A stretch of DNA of 36,306 nt from Pseudomonadota bacterium (GTDB lineage Bacteria; Pseudomonadota; Gammaproteobacteria; Burkholderiales; Burkholderiaceae_C), in assembly GCA_018240325.1 (NCBI GenBank), contig JAFEFZ010000300.1:1-36306 (forward strand). Direction: 5' to 3'. The notes below the pieces were generated by a model. The model saw only the letters and a list, made by a program, of their open reading frames with translations. It did not search any database and was not told where the DNA came from. The position numbers and the translations under genes are program-made. Shown one piece after another: positions 1 through 9,406 of this stretch (position 1 is the stretch's first letter; the number at the start of each line of letters is the position of its first letter).

Positions 1-1013
1 CGCACCAGGCGCCGCGCCAGTGCCAGCGAATCCTGCTGCCCGGCGACACGCAGGAACAGGTACATGCCGCCGTCGGGCGCCGCCGCCTCGATGCCGGGAA
101 GGCCGGCGAGCGCCGCGGCCAGCGTGTCGCGGCAGCCGCGCAGATGGGCGGCCAGCGCCGGCACGGTCTGATCGGCCAGGCGCAACGCCGCGAGCCCGCC
201 GCGTTGCACGAACACCGGCGCGCACGAGGTGTTGAATTCGATCAGCTTGCCCAGCGCTTCGAGTTCGCCTTGCGGCACGACCATCCAGCCCAGCCGCCAG
301 CCGGTCATCAGGAAGCTCTTGGAGAAGCTGTGCACCACCACCAGCCGGTCTTCGGCAGCGGCGAGGTCCAGAAAGCTCGGCGCCGCCGCGGCGTCGCCCG
401 CGTAGTACAGCCGCTCGTAGACCTCGTCGGCGACGATCCAGGTGCCGGTGTGCCGGCAGTGTTCGAGGATCGCGCGCTGCTCGGCACGCGTGAGCGTCCA
501 GCCGGTCGGGTTGTTCGGCGCATTGACGATCAGCACGCGGGTGGCGGGCGTCACGGTTGCACGCAACTCGTCCAGGTCGAGGCGCCAGCGGCCCTGCTGC
601 GGCCGCAGCGCCAGCCGCCGCAGCCGCGCACCCATGATCTGCGCCTGCGCTTCCAGGTTGGGCCACAGCGGCACTACCGCGACCGCCTCGTCGCCGGGGT
701 CGAGCAGCAGTTGCATCGCGAGCATCAGCGCGTTCACGCCCGACGAGGTGACCGCAATGCGCGCGCTGCCCACCGCCGGATGCAGCGCCGCGGTGTAGGC
801 CGCCAGCGCCTCGCGCAACTCCGGCAGGCCGAGGTTGTGGGCGTAGAAGGTCTCGCCCGCCGCCAGCGAATCGGCGGCGGCGCGGCGCACCGGCTCGGGC
901 GTGACCGCGTCGCTCTCGCCGAACCAGAAGGCCAGCACATCGTCGCGGCCGATGCCGGCATTGGCGACCTCGCGGATCTTGGACGCGGGAAGGCGGCGGA
1001 TCAGGTCGCGCAT
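1..1013 (-). CDS. PLP-dependent class I/II aminotransferase (C-terminus outside window)
   Basis: Fold-type I aminotransferase that moves an amino group between an amino acid and a 2-oxo acid using pyridoxal phosphate; the substrate cannot be told from sequence. The first 337 residues are present and the frame is still open at base 1. Visible landmarks are NAPNNPTG (residues 164-171), ADEVYE (195-200) and the PLP-lysine motif SFSKSF with Lys232, followed by the Arg-containing TGWRLGW. The ATG at 1013 is chosen because the typical opening MRDLIRRLPASKIREV follows directly and no other ATG lies between it and tsaD. It starts 39 bp after tsaD on the same strand, so it is probably the last visible gene of the iscR-iscS-iscA-tsaD transcript. 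A shared function with those genes is not implied. Confidence 0.9.
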   Translation of the reverse strand, partial: MRDLIRRLPASKIREVANAGIGRDDVLAFWFGESDAVTPEPVRRAAADSLAAGETFYAHNLGLPELREALAAYTAALHPAVGSARIAVTSSGVNALMLAMQLLLDPGDEAVAVVPLWPNLEAQAQIMGARLRRLALRPQQGRWRLDLDELRATVTPATRVLIVNAPNNPTGWTLTRAEQRAILEHCRHTGTWIVADEVYERLYYAGDAAAAPSFLDLAAAEDRLVVVHSFSKSFLMTGWRLGWMVVPQGELEALGKLIEFNTSCAPVFVQRGGLAALRLADQTVPALAAHLRGCRDTLAAALAGLPGIEAAAPDGGMYLFLRVAGQQDSLALARRLV

Positions 1014-1052
1014 GTTCGGGATCGGGTTGGGTCGGGATCGCAGGCCGGCGCT

Positions 1053-2081
1053 TCAGGCCGCCTGCAGCGGCCAGCGCGGGCGCACGTCGAAGGCAGCCGG
1101 CTGCGGCTGCAGCAGCCCGCGCTGCCAGCGCATCGCCGCGGCCAGCGCGATCATCGCGCCGTTGTCGGTGCACAGCGCCGGCTCGGGGTAGTGCACGCGC
1201 GCGCCGCGCGCCGCGCAGGCGGCATCGAGCCGCGCGCGCAGCTCGGCGTTGGCGCCGACCCCGCCCGACACCACCAGCCGGTCGAGCCCGGTCTGCGCCA
1301 GCGCGCGCAGCGCCTTGGCCACCAGCACCTCGACGATCGCCGCCTGCACGCTGGCCGCCATGTCGGCGCGCTGCGCCTCGGTGGCGCCGCTGCCCAGCGC
1401 CGCCACGCGCACCGCGACCGCGGTCTTCAGCCCGGCGAAGGAGAAGTCGAGGTTCGGCTTGTGCAGCAGCGGCCGCGGTAGTGCAAACGCGCCGCAGCAG
1501 CCCTGCGCCGCCAGCCGCGCCAGCGCCGGCCCGCCCGGGTAGCCGAGCCCGAGCAGCTTGGCCGACTTGTCGAAGGCCTCGCCGGCGGCGTCGTCGATCG
1601 TCTCGCCGAGCAACTCGCAGCGGCCGACTTCTTCGACGCGCATCAGCTGGGTGTGGCCGCCCGAGACGAGCAGCGCGACGAACGGAAAGCGCGGCGGGTC
1701 GGCCGACAGGAAGGGCGACAGCAGGTGGCCTTCGAGGTGGTGCACGCCGACGGCCGGCCGGTGCAGCGCGGCGGCCAGCGCCACCGCGATGCCGGCGCCG
1801 ACCAGCAAGGCGCCGGCCAGCCCGGGGCCGCGCGTGTAGGCGACCAGGTCGATGTCGTCCAGGCCGGTGCCGGCCTCGGCCAGCACCTGCCGCGCCAGCG
1901 GCAGCACGCGGCGGATGTGGTCGCGCGAGGCCAGCTCGGGCACCACGCCGCCATAGGCCGCGTGCATCGCCGCCTGGGTGTGCAGCGCCTGCGCCAGCAG
2001 CCGCGGCACGCCGTCGGCCGCCGCACGCACCAGCGCGACGCCAGTCTCGTCGCACGACGACTCGATGCCGAGCACGTTCAC
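1053..2081 (-). CDS. tsaD: tRNA N6-adenosine threonylcarbamoyltransferase TsaD
   Basis: Transfers the threonylcarbamoyl group from TC-AMP to A37 of ANN-decoding tRNAs, working with TsaB and TsaE in the cytoplasm. At 342 residues it is close to the usual 335-345. The family opening [15 protein letters not shown] is at residues 3-17, and the metal-binding HHLEGH (His115 and His119) is intact, as is the VSGGVGAN-type nucleotide loop near the C-terminus. I use the GTG at 2081 because the conserved N-terminus begins there and a GAAGG-like ribosome site precedes it. A second GTG at 2144 overlaps the iscA stop and would add 21 residues rich in Gly and Arg. Even if unused, that overlap suggests coupling to iscA translation. 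Sitting in an Fe-S operon is unusual, since TsaD itself has no cluster. Confidence 0.95.
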   Translation of the reverse strand: MNVLGIESSCDETGVALVRAAADGVPRLLAQALHTQAAMHAAYGGVVPELASRDHIRRVLPLARQVLAEAGTGLDDIDLVAYTRGPGLAGALLVGAGIAVALAAALHRPAVGVHHLEGHLLSPFLSADPPRFPFVALLVSGGHTQLMRVEEVGRCELLGETIDDAAGEAFDKSAKLLGLGYPGGPALARLAAQGCCGAFALPRPLLHKPNLDFSFAGLKTAVAVRVAALGSGATEAQRADMAASVQAAIVEVLVAKALRALAQTGLDRLVVSGGVGANAELRARLDAACAARGARVHYPEPALCTDNGAMIALAAAMRWQRGLLQPQPAAFDVRPRWPLQAA

Positions 2082-2140
2082 GGCCGCGCCGCCTTCGCGG
2101 CCCTCGCCGCCTCCACGCGGCAGCGGCACCGCGGCGGCGG

Positions 2141-2464
2141 TCACACGCGGAACGACTCGCCGCAGCCGCAGCGGTCCTTCTCGCGCGGATTGCGGAACTT
2201 GAAGCCTTCGTTCAGGCCTTCGCGCACGTAGTCGAGCTCGGTGCCGTCGAGGAACGCCAGGTTCTTCGGCTCCACCAGCAGCTTGACGCCGTGCTCTTCG
2301 AACACCAGATCGTCCGGCGCCACGTCGTCGGCGTACTCGAGCTTGTACGACAGGCCCGAACAGCCGGTGGCCGTCACGCCCAGGCGTACGCCCACGCCCT
2401 TGCCGCGGCGCACGATCGTGTTCGCCAGGTGGCGGGCAGCCGCTTCGGTCAGGGTTACGGCCAT
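2141..2464 (-). CDS. iscA: A-type Fe-S carrier protein IscA
   Basis: Carries and delivers Fe-S clusters (or iron) to target apoproteins in the cytoplasm. The 107-residue protein has the three family cysteines: Cys35 in [14 protein letters not shown], and Cys99 and Cys101 in the C-terminal CGCGESF. The [10 protein letters not shown] signature fits IscA better than ErpA or SufA. The ATG is preceded by AAGGAGC at good spacing. Only 19 bp separate it from the iscS stop, so the two are certainly co-transcribed. In most isc operons iscU lies exactly here, between iscS and iscA. The 19 bp leave no room for it. Confidence 0.94.
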   Translation of the reverse strand: MAVTLTEAAARHLANTIVRRGKGVGVRLGVTATGCSGLSYKLEYADDVAPDDLVFEEHGVKLLVEPKNLAFLDGTELDYVREGLNEGFKFRNPREKDRCGCGESFRV

Positions 2465-2483
2465 GGTCAGTGCTCCTTGGTCT

Positions 2484-3650
2484 TCAATCGTGATGGGGCA
2501 TCGGTTCGCGTTGCCGGGCGGCCTGGGCGCGCAGCATCAGCAGCGCGGCGTCGATCTCGGCCTCGGTGGTGAAGCGGCCGATGGTGATGCGCAGGCTCGC
2601 GTGCGCGAGCTCGTCGCTGCAGCCCAGCGCGCGCAACACGTGGCTGGGCGCCGCGCTGCCGGACGCGCAGGCCGATCCCGACGACAGCGCCAACCCGGTG
2701 CAGCCGGTGAGCAGCGCCTCGCCGTCCACGCCGGCGAAGGCGACGTTCAGGTTGTGCGGCACGCGCCGCTCGAGGTCGCCGTTGACGACGAGCCCGCCGA
2801 TGGCCGACAGCCCCCGCAGCAGCCGATCTCGCAGCGCGCGGATCCGCTCGCGCTCGACCGCCATCTCGGCACCGGCGAGCGCGAAGGCCGCGCCCATGCC
2901 GACGATCTGGTGGGTCGGCAGCGTGCCCGGGCGCAGGCCGCGCTCCTGGCCGCCGCCGTGCAGCAGCGGCTCGACCGGCACGCGCGGCTCGCGCCGCACG
3001 ACCAGCGCGCCGATGCCCTTGGGGCCGTAGGACTTGTGCGCGGTCAGGCTCATCAGGTCGACCGGCCACGCGGCCCAGTCGATCCCGACCTTGCCGGTAG
3101 CCTGCGCCGCATCGACGTGCAGCAGGATGCCGCGCTCGCGGCACAGGCGCCCGATGGCCGCCACGTCCTGGACCACGCCGATCTCGTTGTTGACCAGCAT
3201 CACCGAAGCCAGCACCGTGTCCGGCCGCAGCGCGTCGCGCAGGCGGTCCAGGTCGAGCAGGCCGTTGCCCTGCACCGGCAGCACGGTGGCCTCGAAACCC
3301 TGCTTCCCCAACGCGCGCACCGGGTCGAGCACCGCTTGGTGCTCGGTCGCGACGGTGACCACGTGCCGGCCGCGCGCGGCGCGGCAGCGGGCAGCTCCCA
3401 CGATCGCGAGGTTGTTCGACTCGGTCGCGCCCGAGGTCCAGACGATCTCGCGCGGATCGGCGCCGATCAGCGCCGCCACCTGCCCGCGCGCGTGTTCGAC
3501 CGCCTCCTGCGCCTGCCAGCCCCACGCGTGGCTGCGCGACGACGGGTTGCCGAAGTGCTCGCGCAGCCACGGAACCATCGCATCGACGACCCGCGGGTCG
3601 CAGGGCGTGGTCGCGGCGTAGTCCAGATAGATCGGCGGCGGCGCTGTCAT
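2484..3650 (-). CDS. iscS: Cysteine desulfurase IscS, short C-terminus
   Basis: PLP enzyme that takes sulfur from L-cysteine as a Cys persulfide and passes it to Fe-S assembly and tRNA thiolation. All catalytic landmarks sit at the same numbers as in E. coli IscS: His104 (ATEHQAVLD), PLP-Lys206 ([10 protein letters not shown]) and the persulfide Cys328 ([10 protein letters not shown]). The protein has 388 residues against 404 in E. coli. Alignment by eye stays in register to [10 protein letters not shown], then ends in an unrelated Arg/His-rich stretch (MPHHD), so the last roughly 25 residues of the E. coli tail, with the conserved LSPLWEMYKQG, are missing. That tail has been linked to IscU binding. 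Start: the ATG at 3650 gives the canonical [11 protein letters not shown] opening; earlier in-frame starts would add an unconserved leader. Confidence 0.93.
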   Translation of the reverse strand: MTAPPPIYLDYAATTPCDPRVVDAMVPWLREHFGNPSSRSHAWGWQAQEAVEHARGQVAALIGADPREIVWTSGATESNNLAIVGAARCRAARGRHVVTVATEHQAVLDPVRALGKQGFEATVLPVQGNGLLDLDRLRDALRPDTVLASVMLVNNEIGVVQDVAAIGRLCRERGILLHVDAAQATGKVGIDWAAWPVDLMSLTAHKSYGPKGIGALVVRREPRVPVEPLLHGGGQERGLRPGTLPTHQIVGMGAAFALAGAEMAVERERIRALRDRLLRGLSAIGGLVVNGDLERRVPHNLNVAFAGVDGEALLTGCTGLALSSGSACASGSAAPSHVLRALGCSDELAHASLRITIGRFTTEAEIDAALLMLRAQAARQREPMPHHD

Positions 3651-3711
3651 GGCAGCCGGCGGCAGACGGCCCGGCCGGGGCGCAACGCCGGGCGCGCGCA
3701 CCGTCCCGGAT

Positions 3712-4245
3712 TCACTTGGCCATCGCGCTGCCGAGCGCAAAGACGGAATTCGGCGCGTTGACCTTGATCGGCCGCACCACCGGCTGCGGCGAGATCGCCC
3801 GCTTCAGCGGCGTGTCCTGGATCGACACGCCCTTGGCGAGCTGGTCGTCGACCAGCTTCTTCAGCGAGATCGAGCTCAGGTACTCGATCATCTTCTCGTT
3901 CAGGCTGGTCCACAGGTCGTGGGTCATGCAGCGGCCGCCGTCCGGCCCCATGCAGTTCTCCTTGCCGCCGCAGGCGGTCGCGTCGAGCGGCTCGTCCACG
4001 GCCGTGATGATGTCGGCCACGCTGATCTGCTCGGCGCTGCGCCCGAGCGAATAGCCGCCGCCCGGCCCGCGCGTGCTCTCCACCAGCTCGTGGCGACGCA
4101 GCCTGCCGAACAACTGCTCCAGGTACGACAGCGAGATCTGCTGGCGCTGGCTGATCGCCGCCAGCGCCACCGGCCCGGTATGCGAGCGAAGCCCGAGATC
4201 GATCATCGCCGTGACGGCGAAACGGCCCTTGGTGGTCAGACGCAT
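3712..4245 (-). CDS. iscR: Fe-S cluster assembly transcriptional regulator IscR (Rrf2 family)
   Basis: Rrf2-family winged-helix repressor that senses [2Fe-2S] status. The holo form represses isc-type (type 1) sites and the apo form acts on type 2 sites. The 177-residue protein starts [17 protein letters not shown]. The helix-turn-helix covers about residues 25-60 ([20 protein letters not shown]) and the wing is [11 protein letters not shown]. Cluster ligands are Cys92, Cys98 and Cys106 with His109. The 7-residue gap before the third Cys is two longer than in E. coli and is, as far as I recall, usual in Burkholderiales. First gene of the iscR-iscS-iscA-tsaD unit; 61 bp separate it from iscS. 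An IscR site in its own promoter (4369-4393) points to autoregulation. Confidence 0.95.
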   Translation of the reverse strand: MRLTTKGRFAVTAMIDLGLRSHTGPVALAAISQRQQISLSYLEQLFGRLRRHELVESTRGPGGGYSLGRSAEQISVADIITAVDEPLDATACGGKENCMGPDGGRCMTHDLWTSLNEKMIEYLSSISLKKLVDDQLAKGVSIQDTPLKRAISPQPVVRPIKVNAPNSVFALGSAMAK

Positions 4246-4359
4246 CGTGATCTCCTCCTGCGCCCGCAGGCGCGCCAGATGAACGAGAAGGGAGTCGGCC
4301 GACGGCCATCGACACCGCCCGTCTCCCGCACGGCACCGAAAAACCCCGCAACTTGCTCA

Positions 4360-4393
4360 AGTATAGCTGATCCCGACTGATTTGGTCGAGTAT
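4360..4393 (-). promoter_or_regulatory. iscR promoter with IscR type 1 binding site
   Basis: On the minus strand the sequence reads ATACTCGACCAAATC then AGTCGGGATC (4393-4369). This matches about 21 of 25 positions of the E. coli IscR type 1 consensus: two GAC/GTC-centred half sites around an A/T-rich middle. A -10 TATACT lies at 4365-4360, and TCGACC at 4389-4384 can serve as -35 with an 18 bp spacer, so the site covers the -35 and spacer, as in E. coli iscR. The predicted start near 4353 leaves a leader of about 108 nt. The site begins only 17 bp before the uvrB stop on the same strand. Confidence 0.75.
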
Positions 4394-4409
4394 GGCTGTC
4401 GAAGTTCCG

Positions 4410-6521
4410 TCAGGCGCGCACCGGCAGGGCATCGGGGTGGTCGTGCCCGGCCGCGCCGAAGGCCTGCTCGCGCAGCAACGCCAGCTGGTCGCGCACGCGC
4501 GCTGCCTTTTCGAACTCCAGGTTGCGCGCGTGCTCGAGCATCTGCTTTTCCAGCAGCTTGATGCGCTTGCCCAGGTCCTTCTCGCTCAAGCCCTCGACCT
4601 CGGCCGCCGCCTGGGCGGCCTTCAGGTCGTCGCGCGCCGTCTTGTCGGAGACCACGCCGTCGATCAGCTCGCGCACCTGCTTGGCCACGCTGCGCGGCGT
4701 GATGCCGTGCTGCGCGTTGTGCGCGGTCTGCTTGTCGCGGCGCCGGTTGGTTTCGCCGAGCGCGCGCTGCATCGAGTCGGTCACCCGGTCGGCGTACAGG
4801 ATCGCGCGGCCGTTCAGGTGGCGCGCGGCGCGGCCGATCGTCTGGATCAGCGAGCGCTCCGAGCGCAGGAAGCCTTCCTTGTCGGCATCGAGGATCGCGA
4901 CCAGGCTGACCTCGGGAATGTCGAGCCCCTCGCGCAGCAGGTTGATGCCCACCAGCACGTCGAATTGCCCCAGACGCAGGTCGCGGATGATCTCCACGCG
5001 CTCGACGGTATCGACGTCCGAGTGCAGGTAGCGCACCTTGACGCCGTTGTCGGCCAGGTACTCGGTCAGCTGCTCGGCCATGCGCTTGGTCAGCGTGGTG
5101 ATGAGCACGCGCTCGCCGCGCTGCACGCAGTCGCGGATCTCCTGCAGCACGTCGTCCACCTGCGTGGCGGCCGGGCGCACGACGACCTCCGGGTCGACCA
5201 GGCCGGTCGGCCGCACCAGTTGCTCCACCACCTGGCCGGCGTGCTGCTCTTCGTAGTCGGCCGGCGTCGCCGACACGAACACCGCCTGGCGCATCTTGCG
5301 CTCGAACTCCTCGAACTTCAGCGGCCGGTTGTCCAGCGCGCTGGGCAGGCGGAAGCCGTACTGCACCAGCACCGTCTTGCGCGCGCGGTCGCCGTTGAAC
5401 ATGCCGCCGAACTGGCCGATCAGGACGTGGCTCTCGTCGAGGAACATCACCGTATCGGCCGGCAGATAGTCCACCAGCGTCGCCGGCGGTTCGCCGGGCG
5501 CGGCGCCGCTCAGGTGGCGGGTGTAGTTCTCGATGCCCTTGCAGTGGCCCACCTCCTGCAGCATCTCCAGGTCGAAGCGGGTGCGCTGCTCCAGGCGCTG
5601 CGCCTCCACCAGCTTGCCGTCCTTGACCAGCTCGTCCAGGCGCTCGCGCAGCTCCTGCTTGATGGTGTCGATGGCGGCGAGCACGCGGTCGCGCGGCGTC
5701 ACGTAGTGGCTGCTCGGGTAGACGGTGAAGCGCGGGATCTTCTGCCGGATGCGGCCGGTGAGCGGGTCCAGCAGTTGCAGGCCCTCGACCTCGTCGTCGA
5801 ACAGCTCGATGCGCAGCGCCAGCTCCGAATGTTCGGCCGGGAAGACGTCGATGGTGTCGCCGCGAACGCGGAAGGTACCGCGCGCGAAGTCGGTCTCGTT
5901 GCGCTGGTACTGCATGCGCACCAGCTGCGCGATCACGTCGCGCTGGCCCAGCTTGTCGCCCACGCGCAGCGTCATCACCATGCGGTGGTAGTCCTGCGGA
6001 TTGCCGATGCCGTAGATCGCGCTGACGCTGGCGACGATGACCACGTCGCGCCGCTCCAGCAGGCTCTTGGTCGCACTCAGCCGCATCTGCTCGATGTGTT
6101 CGTTGATCGAGCTGTCCTTCTCGATGAACAGGTCGCGCTGCGGCACGTAGGCCTCGGGCTGGTAGTAGTCGTAGTAGCTGACGAAGTACTCGACCGCGTT
6201 CTTCGGGAAGAACTCGCGGAACTCGCTGTACAGCTGCGCGGCCAGCGTCTTGTTCGGCGCGAACACGATCGCCGGCCGGCCGAGCCGGGCGATGACGTTC
6301 GCCATCGTGAAGGTCTTGCCCGAGCCGGTCACGCCGAGCAGCGTCTGGAAGGCCAGGCCGTCGTTCACGCCCTCGACCAGGCGCGCGATCGCCTCCGGCT
6401 GGTCGCCGGCCGGGGGGTACGGCTGGAACAGCTGGAACGGCGAACCCGGGAACGCGACGAACTCGCCGCGCGCGGCGGCCGCCGCGTCGGCGGCACGCGT
6501 CACCTCGGTCAGATCGGCCAT
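4410..6521 (-). CDS. uvrB: Excinuclease ABC subunit UvrB
   Basis: DNA-damage-verifying helicase-like subunit of nucleotide excision repair. It is loaded by UvrA and recruits UvrC. The 703 residues include Walker A GVTGSGKT (63-70), the beta-hairpin region around [13 protein letters not shown], the DEAD-like motif LDESH, motif [14 protein letters not shown], and a C-terminal UVR domain ([24 protein letters not shown]) that binds UvrC. The start MADLTEV at 6521 has a strong GGGAGGGG ribosome site just upstream; the frame stays open for another kilobase, but that stretch is antisense to the aminotransferase gene. No LexA-type CTGT-N8-ACAG box is visible between 6522 and 6632, so SOS control is not supported here. 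Confidence 0.97.
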   Translation of the reverse strand: MADLTEVTRAADAAAAARGEFVAFPGSPFQLFQPYPPAGDQPEAIARLVEGVNDGLAFQTLLGVTGSGKTFTMANVIARLGRPAIVFAPNKTLAAQLYSEFREFFPKNAVEYFVSYYDYYQPEAYVPQRDLFIEKDSSINEHIEQMRLSATKSLLERRDVVIVASVSAIYGIGNPQDYHRMVMTLRVGDKLGQRDVIAQLVRMQYQRNETDFARGTFRVRGDTIDVFPAEHSELALRIELFDDEVEGLQLLDPLTGRIRQKIPRFTVYPSSHYVTPRDRVLAAIDTIKQELRERLDELVKDGKLVEAQRLEQRTRFDLEMLQEVGHCKGIENYTRHLSGAAPGEPPATLVDYLPADTVMFLDESHVLIGQFGGMFNGDRARKTVLVQYGFRLPSALDNRPLKFEEFERKMRQAVFVSATPADYEEQHAGQVVEQLVRPTGLVDPEVVVRPAATQVDDVLQEIRDCVQRGERVLITTLTKRMAEQLTEYLADNGVKVRYLHSDVDTVERVEIIRDLRLGQFDVLVGINLLREGLDIPEVSLVAILDADKEGFLRSERSLIQTIGRAARHLNGRAILYADRVTDSMQRALGETNRRRDKQTAHNAQHGITPRSVAKQVRELIDGVVSDKTARDDLKAAQAAAEVEGLSEKDLGKRIKLLEKQMLEHARNLEFEKAARVRDQLALLREQAFGAAGHDHPDALPVRA

Positions 6522-6533
6522 GACCCCTCCCGC

Positions 6534-6539
6534 TAGAAT
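6534..6539 (+). promoter_or_regulatory. Candidate -10 for the AspC/TyrB-type aminotransferase
   Basis: TAGAAT lies 13-18 bp upstream of the uvrB start, on the opposite strand. It would start transcription near 6546 and give a leader of about 87 nt. No convincing -35 hexamer is seen at the proper spacing. Confidence 0.4.
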
Positions 6540-6632
6540 TCGGCTGCGCAAACCGAGCAGGTTAGCGCAGTGCGGCGCCCGCCGCCGGCCCGCCGTCCTG
6601 CCGGGCCCGAGCCACCGATCCAGGGCTTCCCG

Positions 6633-7829
6633 ATGTCGCTCTTCGCCTCCGTCGAACTCGCCCCGCGCGACCCGATCCTCGGCATGACCGAGGCCTTCAA
6701 CGCCGACCCGAACCCGGCCAAGGTCAACCTCGGCGTCGGCGTGTACCTCGACGAGCACGGCAAGCTGCCGATCCTGCAGTGCGTGCTCGCCGCCGAGCAG
6801 CAGCTGGCCGCGGCGCCCAAGCCGAAGGGCTACCTGCCGATCGACGGCATCGCCGCCTACGACCGCGCGGTGCAGGAACTGGTCTTCGGCGCCGACAGCG
6901 CCGCGCTCGGCGCCGGCCGCGTCGCCACGGTGCAAACCCTCGGCGGCACCGGCGGGCTCAAGGTCGGCGCCGACTTCCTCCACGGCCTGAACCCGCGCGC
7001 CAGGGTGCTGATCAGCGACCCGAGCTGGGAGAACCACCGCGCGCTGTTCACCCAGGCCGGCTTCACGGTCGAGGCCTATCCGTACTACGACGCGGCAAGC
7101 CACGGCGTGCGCTTCGACGCGATGCTCGCCGCGCTCGCTGCGGCGCCGGCCGGCACGGTGGTCGTGCTGCATGCGTGCTGCCACAACCCCACCGGCTGCG
7201 ATCTGCTGCCCGCGCAATGGGCCCAGGTGGTGCAGGCGGTCAAGGCGCGCGGCCTCGTCGCCTTCCTCGACATGGCCTACCAGGGCTTCGGCGACGGCAT
7301 CGCCGAGGACGGCGCCGTGGTGCAGCAGTTCCTGGCCGCGGGCGTCGACTTCCTGGTCGCGACCTCGTTCTCGAAGAGTTTCTCGCTGTACGGCGAGCGC
7401 GTCGGCGCCTTGAGCGCGGTCTGCGCCGACCGCGACGAGGCGGCGCGCGTGCTGTCGCGGCTGAAGGTGCTGATCCGCACCAACTACTCCAACCCGCCGA
7501 CGCACGGCGCGCAACTGGTTGCCACCGTGCTGGCCACGCCGGCGCTGCGCCGGCAGTGGGAGGATGAACTCGGCGGCATGCGCGAGCGCATCAAGCACAT
7601 GCGCGCGCTGCTGGTGCAGCACCTGGCCGCCGCGGGGCTGCAGCGCGACATGGGCTTCATCCTGCAGCAAAAGGGCATGTTCAGCTATTCGGGCCTGAGC
7701 GCGGCCCAGATGCAGCGCCTGCGCAACGAGTTCGGCGTCTACGGGCTGGACTCCGGCCGCATCTGCGTGGCCGCGCTCAACGAGCGCAACCTCGGTCCGG
7801 TCGTCGAGGCGATCGCCCAGGTCGCCTGA
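6633..7829 (+). CDS. Aspartate/aromatic amino acid aminotransferase (AspC/TyrB family)
   Basis: Class I aminotransferase of the AspC/TyrB subgroup, reversibly exchanging amino groups between aspartate or aromatic amino acids and 2-oxoglutarate. The 398 residues match the family length (396-398). Visible residues are the PLP lysine Lys248 in [14 protein letters not shown], Asn185 in HNPTG, Asp213 and Tyr216 in LDMAYQG, and the carboxylate-binding Arg of [10 protein letters not shown] near the end. The start [17 protein letters not shown] is the family N-terminus; an ATG-less upstream extension is possible but not conserved. The gene diverges from uvrB, a gene order familiar from Burkholderiales. 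Substrate choice between Asp and Phe/Tyr cannot be settled from this sequence. Confidence 0.93.
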   Translation: MSLFASVELAPRDPILGMTEAFNADPNPAKVNLGVGVYLDEHGKLPILQCVLAAEQQLAAAPKPKGYLPIDGIAAYDRAVQELVFGADSAALGAGRVATVQTLGGTGGLKVGADFLHGLNPRARVLISDPSWENHRALFTQAGFTVEAYPYYDAASHGVRFDAMLAALAAAPAGTVVVLHACCHNPTGCDLLPAQWAQVVQAVKARGLVAFLDMAYQGFGDGIAEDGAVVQQFLAAGVDFLVATSFSKSFSLYGERVGALSAVCADRDEAARVLSRLKVLIRTNYSNPPTHGAQLVATVLATPALRRQWEDELGGMRERIKHMRALLVQHLAAAGLQRDMGFILQQKGMFSYSGLSAAQMQRLRNEFGVYGLDSGRICVAALNERNLGPVVEAIAQVA

Positions 7830-7844
7830 GGATCTTCGCGGCCG

Positions 7845-7906
7845 GCCGGGCTGCCGGCCGCCGCCGGCAGCCCGGCGCCCACGGCGTCACCGAGGCGACA
7901 CCGTGG
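7845..7906 (+). terminator. Two tandem hairpins after the aminotransferase
   Basis: The first hairpin has perfect 14 bp arms (7845-7858 and 7863-7876, GCCGGGCTGCCGGC) around a 4 nt loop. The second has 10 bp arms with one mismatch (7879-7888 and 7897-7906, starting CCACGG) and is followed by CTTGGTGTTTG. Neither has a classical T tract. They probably end the aminotransferase transcript. Confidence 0.55.
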
Positions 7907-7972
7907 CTTGGTGTTTGCCCGGGAGCTCACGGTTTTGCCCCGGAAGGCACCACGCCAATCTTGACTTGGTCC

Positions 7973-7993
7973 GATAATGGTGCGTTGCACCAT
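7973..7993 (+). promoter_or_regulatory. phaZ promoter with a palindromic operator candidate
   Basis: A -10-like GATAAT (7973-7978) runs into a perfect inverted repeat, ATGGTGC-GTT-GCACCAT (7977-7993). The expected transcription start, about 7985, falls at its centre. A TGC-N3-GCA core resembles sites described for the PHA-responsive repressor PhaR. TTGACT at 7961 is too close to be the -35. Confidence 0.45.
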
Positions 7994-8057
7994 GCGCATG
8001 GCCCGGACGGCCCTGCGCCGATGCACGCCAGCCTCACCCGACCCGAGATCGCCGACC

Positions 8058-9392
8058 ATGCTCTACCAGTGGTACGAAACCCAGCGCGCGCTGATGGCCC
8101 CTTTCGCCGAATTCGCGAGCGCATCGGCCAAGCTGTACAACCACCCGCTGTCGCCTTTTGCGCACCTGCCGATGTCGCAGCGCTGGTCGGCGGCGCTGGG
8201 CCTGATGCACCGGCTGGCCAAGGACTACGAGAAGCCCGAGTTCGGCATCACCGGCGCGCCGGTGGGCGGCGTCGAGGTCGCGGTGCAGCTGCAGGTGCCG
8301 CTGCAAAAGCCCTTCTGCCGGCTGGTGCGCTTCAAGCGCTTCACCGACAACCCGACCGCGCTGGAGACGATGAAGTCGCAGCCCACCGTCCTGGTGGTCG
8401 CGCCGCTGTCGGGCCACCACTCGACGCTGCTGCGCGACACGGTCAAGAGCCTGCTCCAGGACCACAAGGTCTTCCTGACCGACTGGATCGACGCGCGCAT
8501 GGTGCCGGCGCAGGCCGGCGAATTCCGCCTGGCCGACTACGTGGCCTACGTGCAGGAATTCCTGCGCCTGGTCGGGCCCGACGCGCACGTGATCTCGGTG
8601 TGCCAGCCGACGGTGCCGGTGCTGGCCGCCGTGTCGCTGATGGCCTCGGCCGGCGAGCCGACGCCGCGCTCGATGACGATGATGGGCGGGCCGATCGATG
8701 CGAGCCGCAGCCCGACTTCGGTCAACAACCTGGCCGCCAACAAGAGCCATGAATGGTTCGAGGCCAACGTGATCTATCGCGTGCCGCCGAACTATCCCGG
8801 TGCCGGCCGGCGCGTGTATCCGGGCTTCCTGCAGCACACCGGCTTCGTCGCGATGAACCCCGACCGGCACCTGAAGTCGCACTACGACTTCTTCCTCGAC
8901 CTGGTGCGCGGCGACCAGGAAAACGCCGGCGCGCACCGCAGCTTCTACGACGAATACAACGCGGTGCTCGACATGCCGGCCGAGTACTACCTGGACACGA
9001 TCAAGACCGTGTTCCAGGACTACGCGCTGGTCAACGGCACCTGGGTGGTGGACGGCGCGCCGGTGCGGCCGCAGGACATCCGCGACACCGCGCTGCTGAC
9101 GATCGAGGGCGAACTCGACGACATCTCCGGCGCCGGCCAGACCAGCGCCGCGCACGAGCTGTGCACCGGCATCGTGCCGGAGCGGCACTTCCACTACGAC
9201 GTGGAAGGCGCCGGCCACTACGGCATCTTCTCGGGCCGGCGCTGGCGCGAGATCGTCTATCCGCACCTGCGCGAATTCATTGCCGCCTACGACCGGCCGA
9301 CCCCGCGCATGCTGGGCGCGGTGCGCTCGCCCCAGGCAGCACCGGCGCGCACGCACCGCAGCGTCCCCGTCCGCAAGGGCCGCGCGCGCTGA
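8058..9392 (+). CDS. phaZ: Intracellular poly(3-hydroxybutyrate) depolymerase
   Basis: Hydrolyses (or thiolyses) stored amorphous PHB in intracellular granules, releasing carbon during starvation. The 444-residue protein matches the Ralstonia eutropha PhaZ1 type: the nucleophile is Cys182 in [10 protein letters not shown] instead of a lipase Ser, with Asp354/355 in EGELDDISG and His387 in [10 protein letters not shown] completing the triad at nearly the same numbers. The first residues [15 protein letters not shown] are the family N-terminus, which decides the ATG at 8058 against an earlier GTG/ATG-rich stretch. There is no signal peptide, as expected for a granule-associated enzyme. The C-terminus carries an extra basic tail (about 430-444, ending RKGRAR). 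It is followed after 14 bp by the ferredoxin gene. Confidence 0.93.
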   Translation: MLYQWYETQRALMAPFAEFASASAKLYNHPLSPFAHLPMSQRWSAALGLMHRLAKDYEKPEFGITGAPVGGVEVAVQLQVPLQKPFCRLVRFKRFTDNPTALETMKSQPTVLVVAPLSGHHSTLLRDTVKSLLQDHKVFLTDWIDARMVPAQAGEFRLADYVAYVQEFLRLVGPDAHVISVCQPTVPVLAAVSLMASAGEPTPRSMTMMGGPIDASRSPTSVNNLAANKSHEWFEANVIYRVPPNYPGAGRRVYPGFLQHTGFVAMNPDRHLKSHYDFFLDLVRGDQENAGAHRSFYDEYNAVLDMPAEYYLDTIKTVFQDYALVNGTWVVDGAPVRPQDIRDTALLTIEGELDDISGAGQTSAAHELCTGIVPERHFHYDVEGAGHYGIFSGRRWREIVYPHLREFIAAYDRPTPRMLGAVRSPQAAPARTHRSVPVRKGRAR

Positions 9393-9406
9393 GGCATGAT
9401 CGGGCG

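Noticed and set aside
2465-2483. A hidden or broken iscU between iscS and iscA
   Set aside because: The gap is 19 bp and contains the iscA ribosome site; no room for even a remnant.
6522-6632. Possible LexA box upstream of uvrB
   Set aside because: I looked for CTGT-N8-ACAG on both strands and found neither half.
7961-7978. TTGACT as -35 for the phaZ promoter
   Set aside because: It lies only 6 bp from GATAAT, and no -10 is found 16-18 bp after it.
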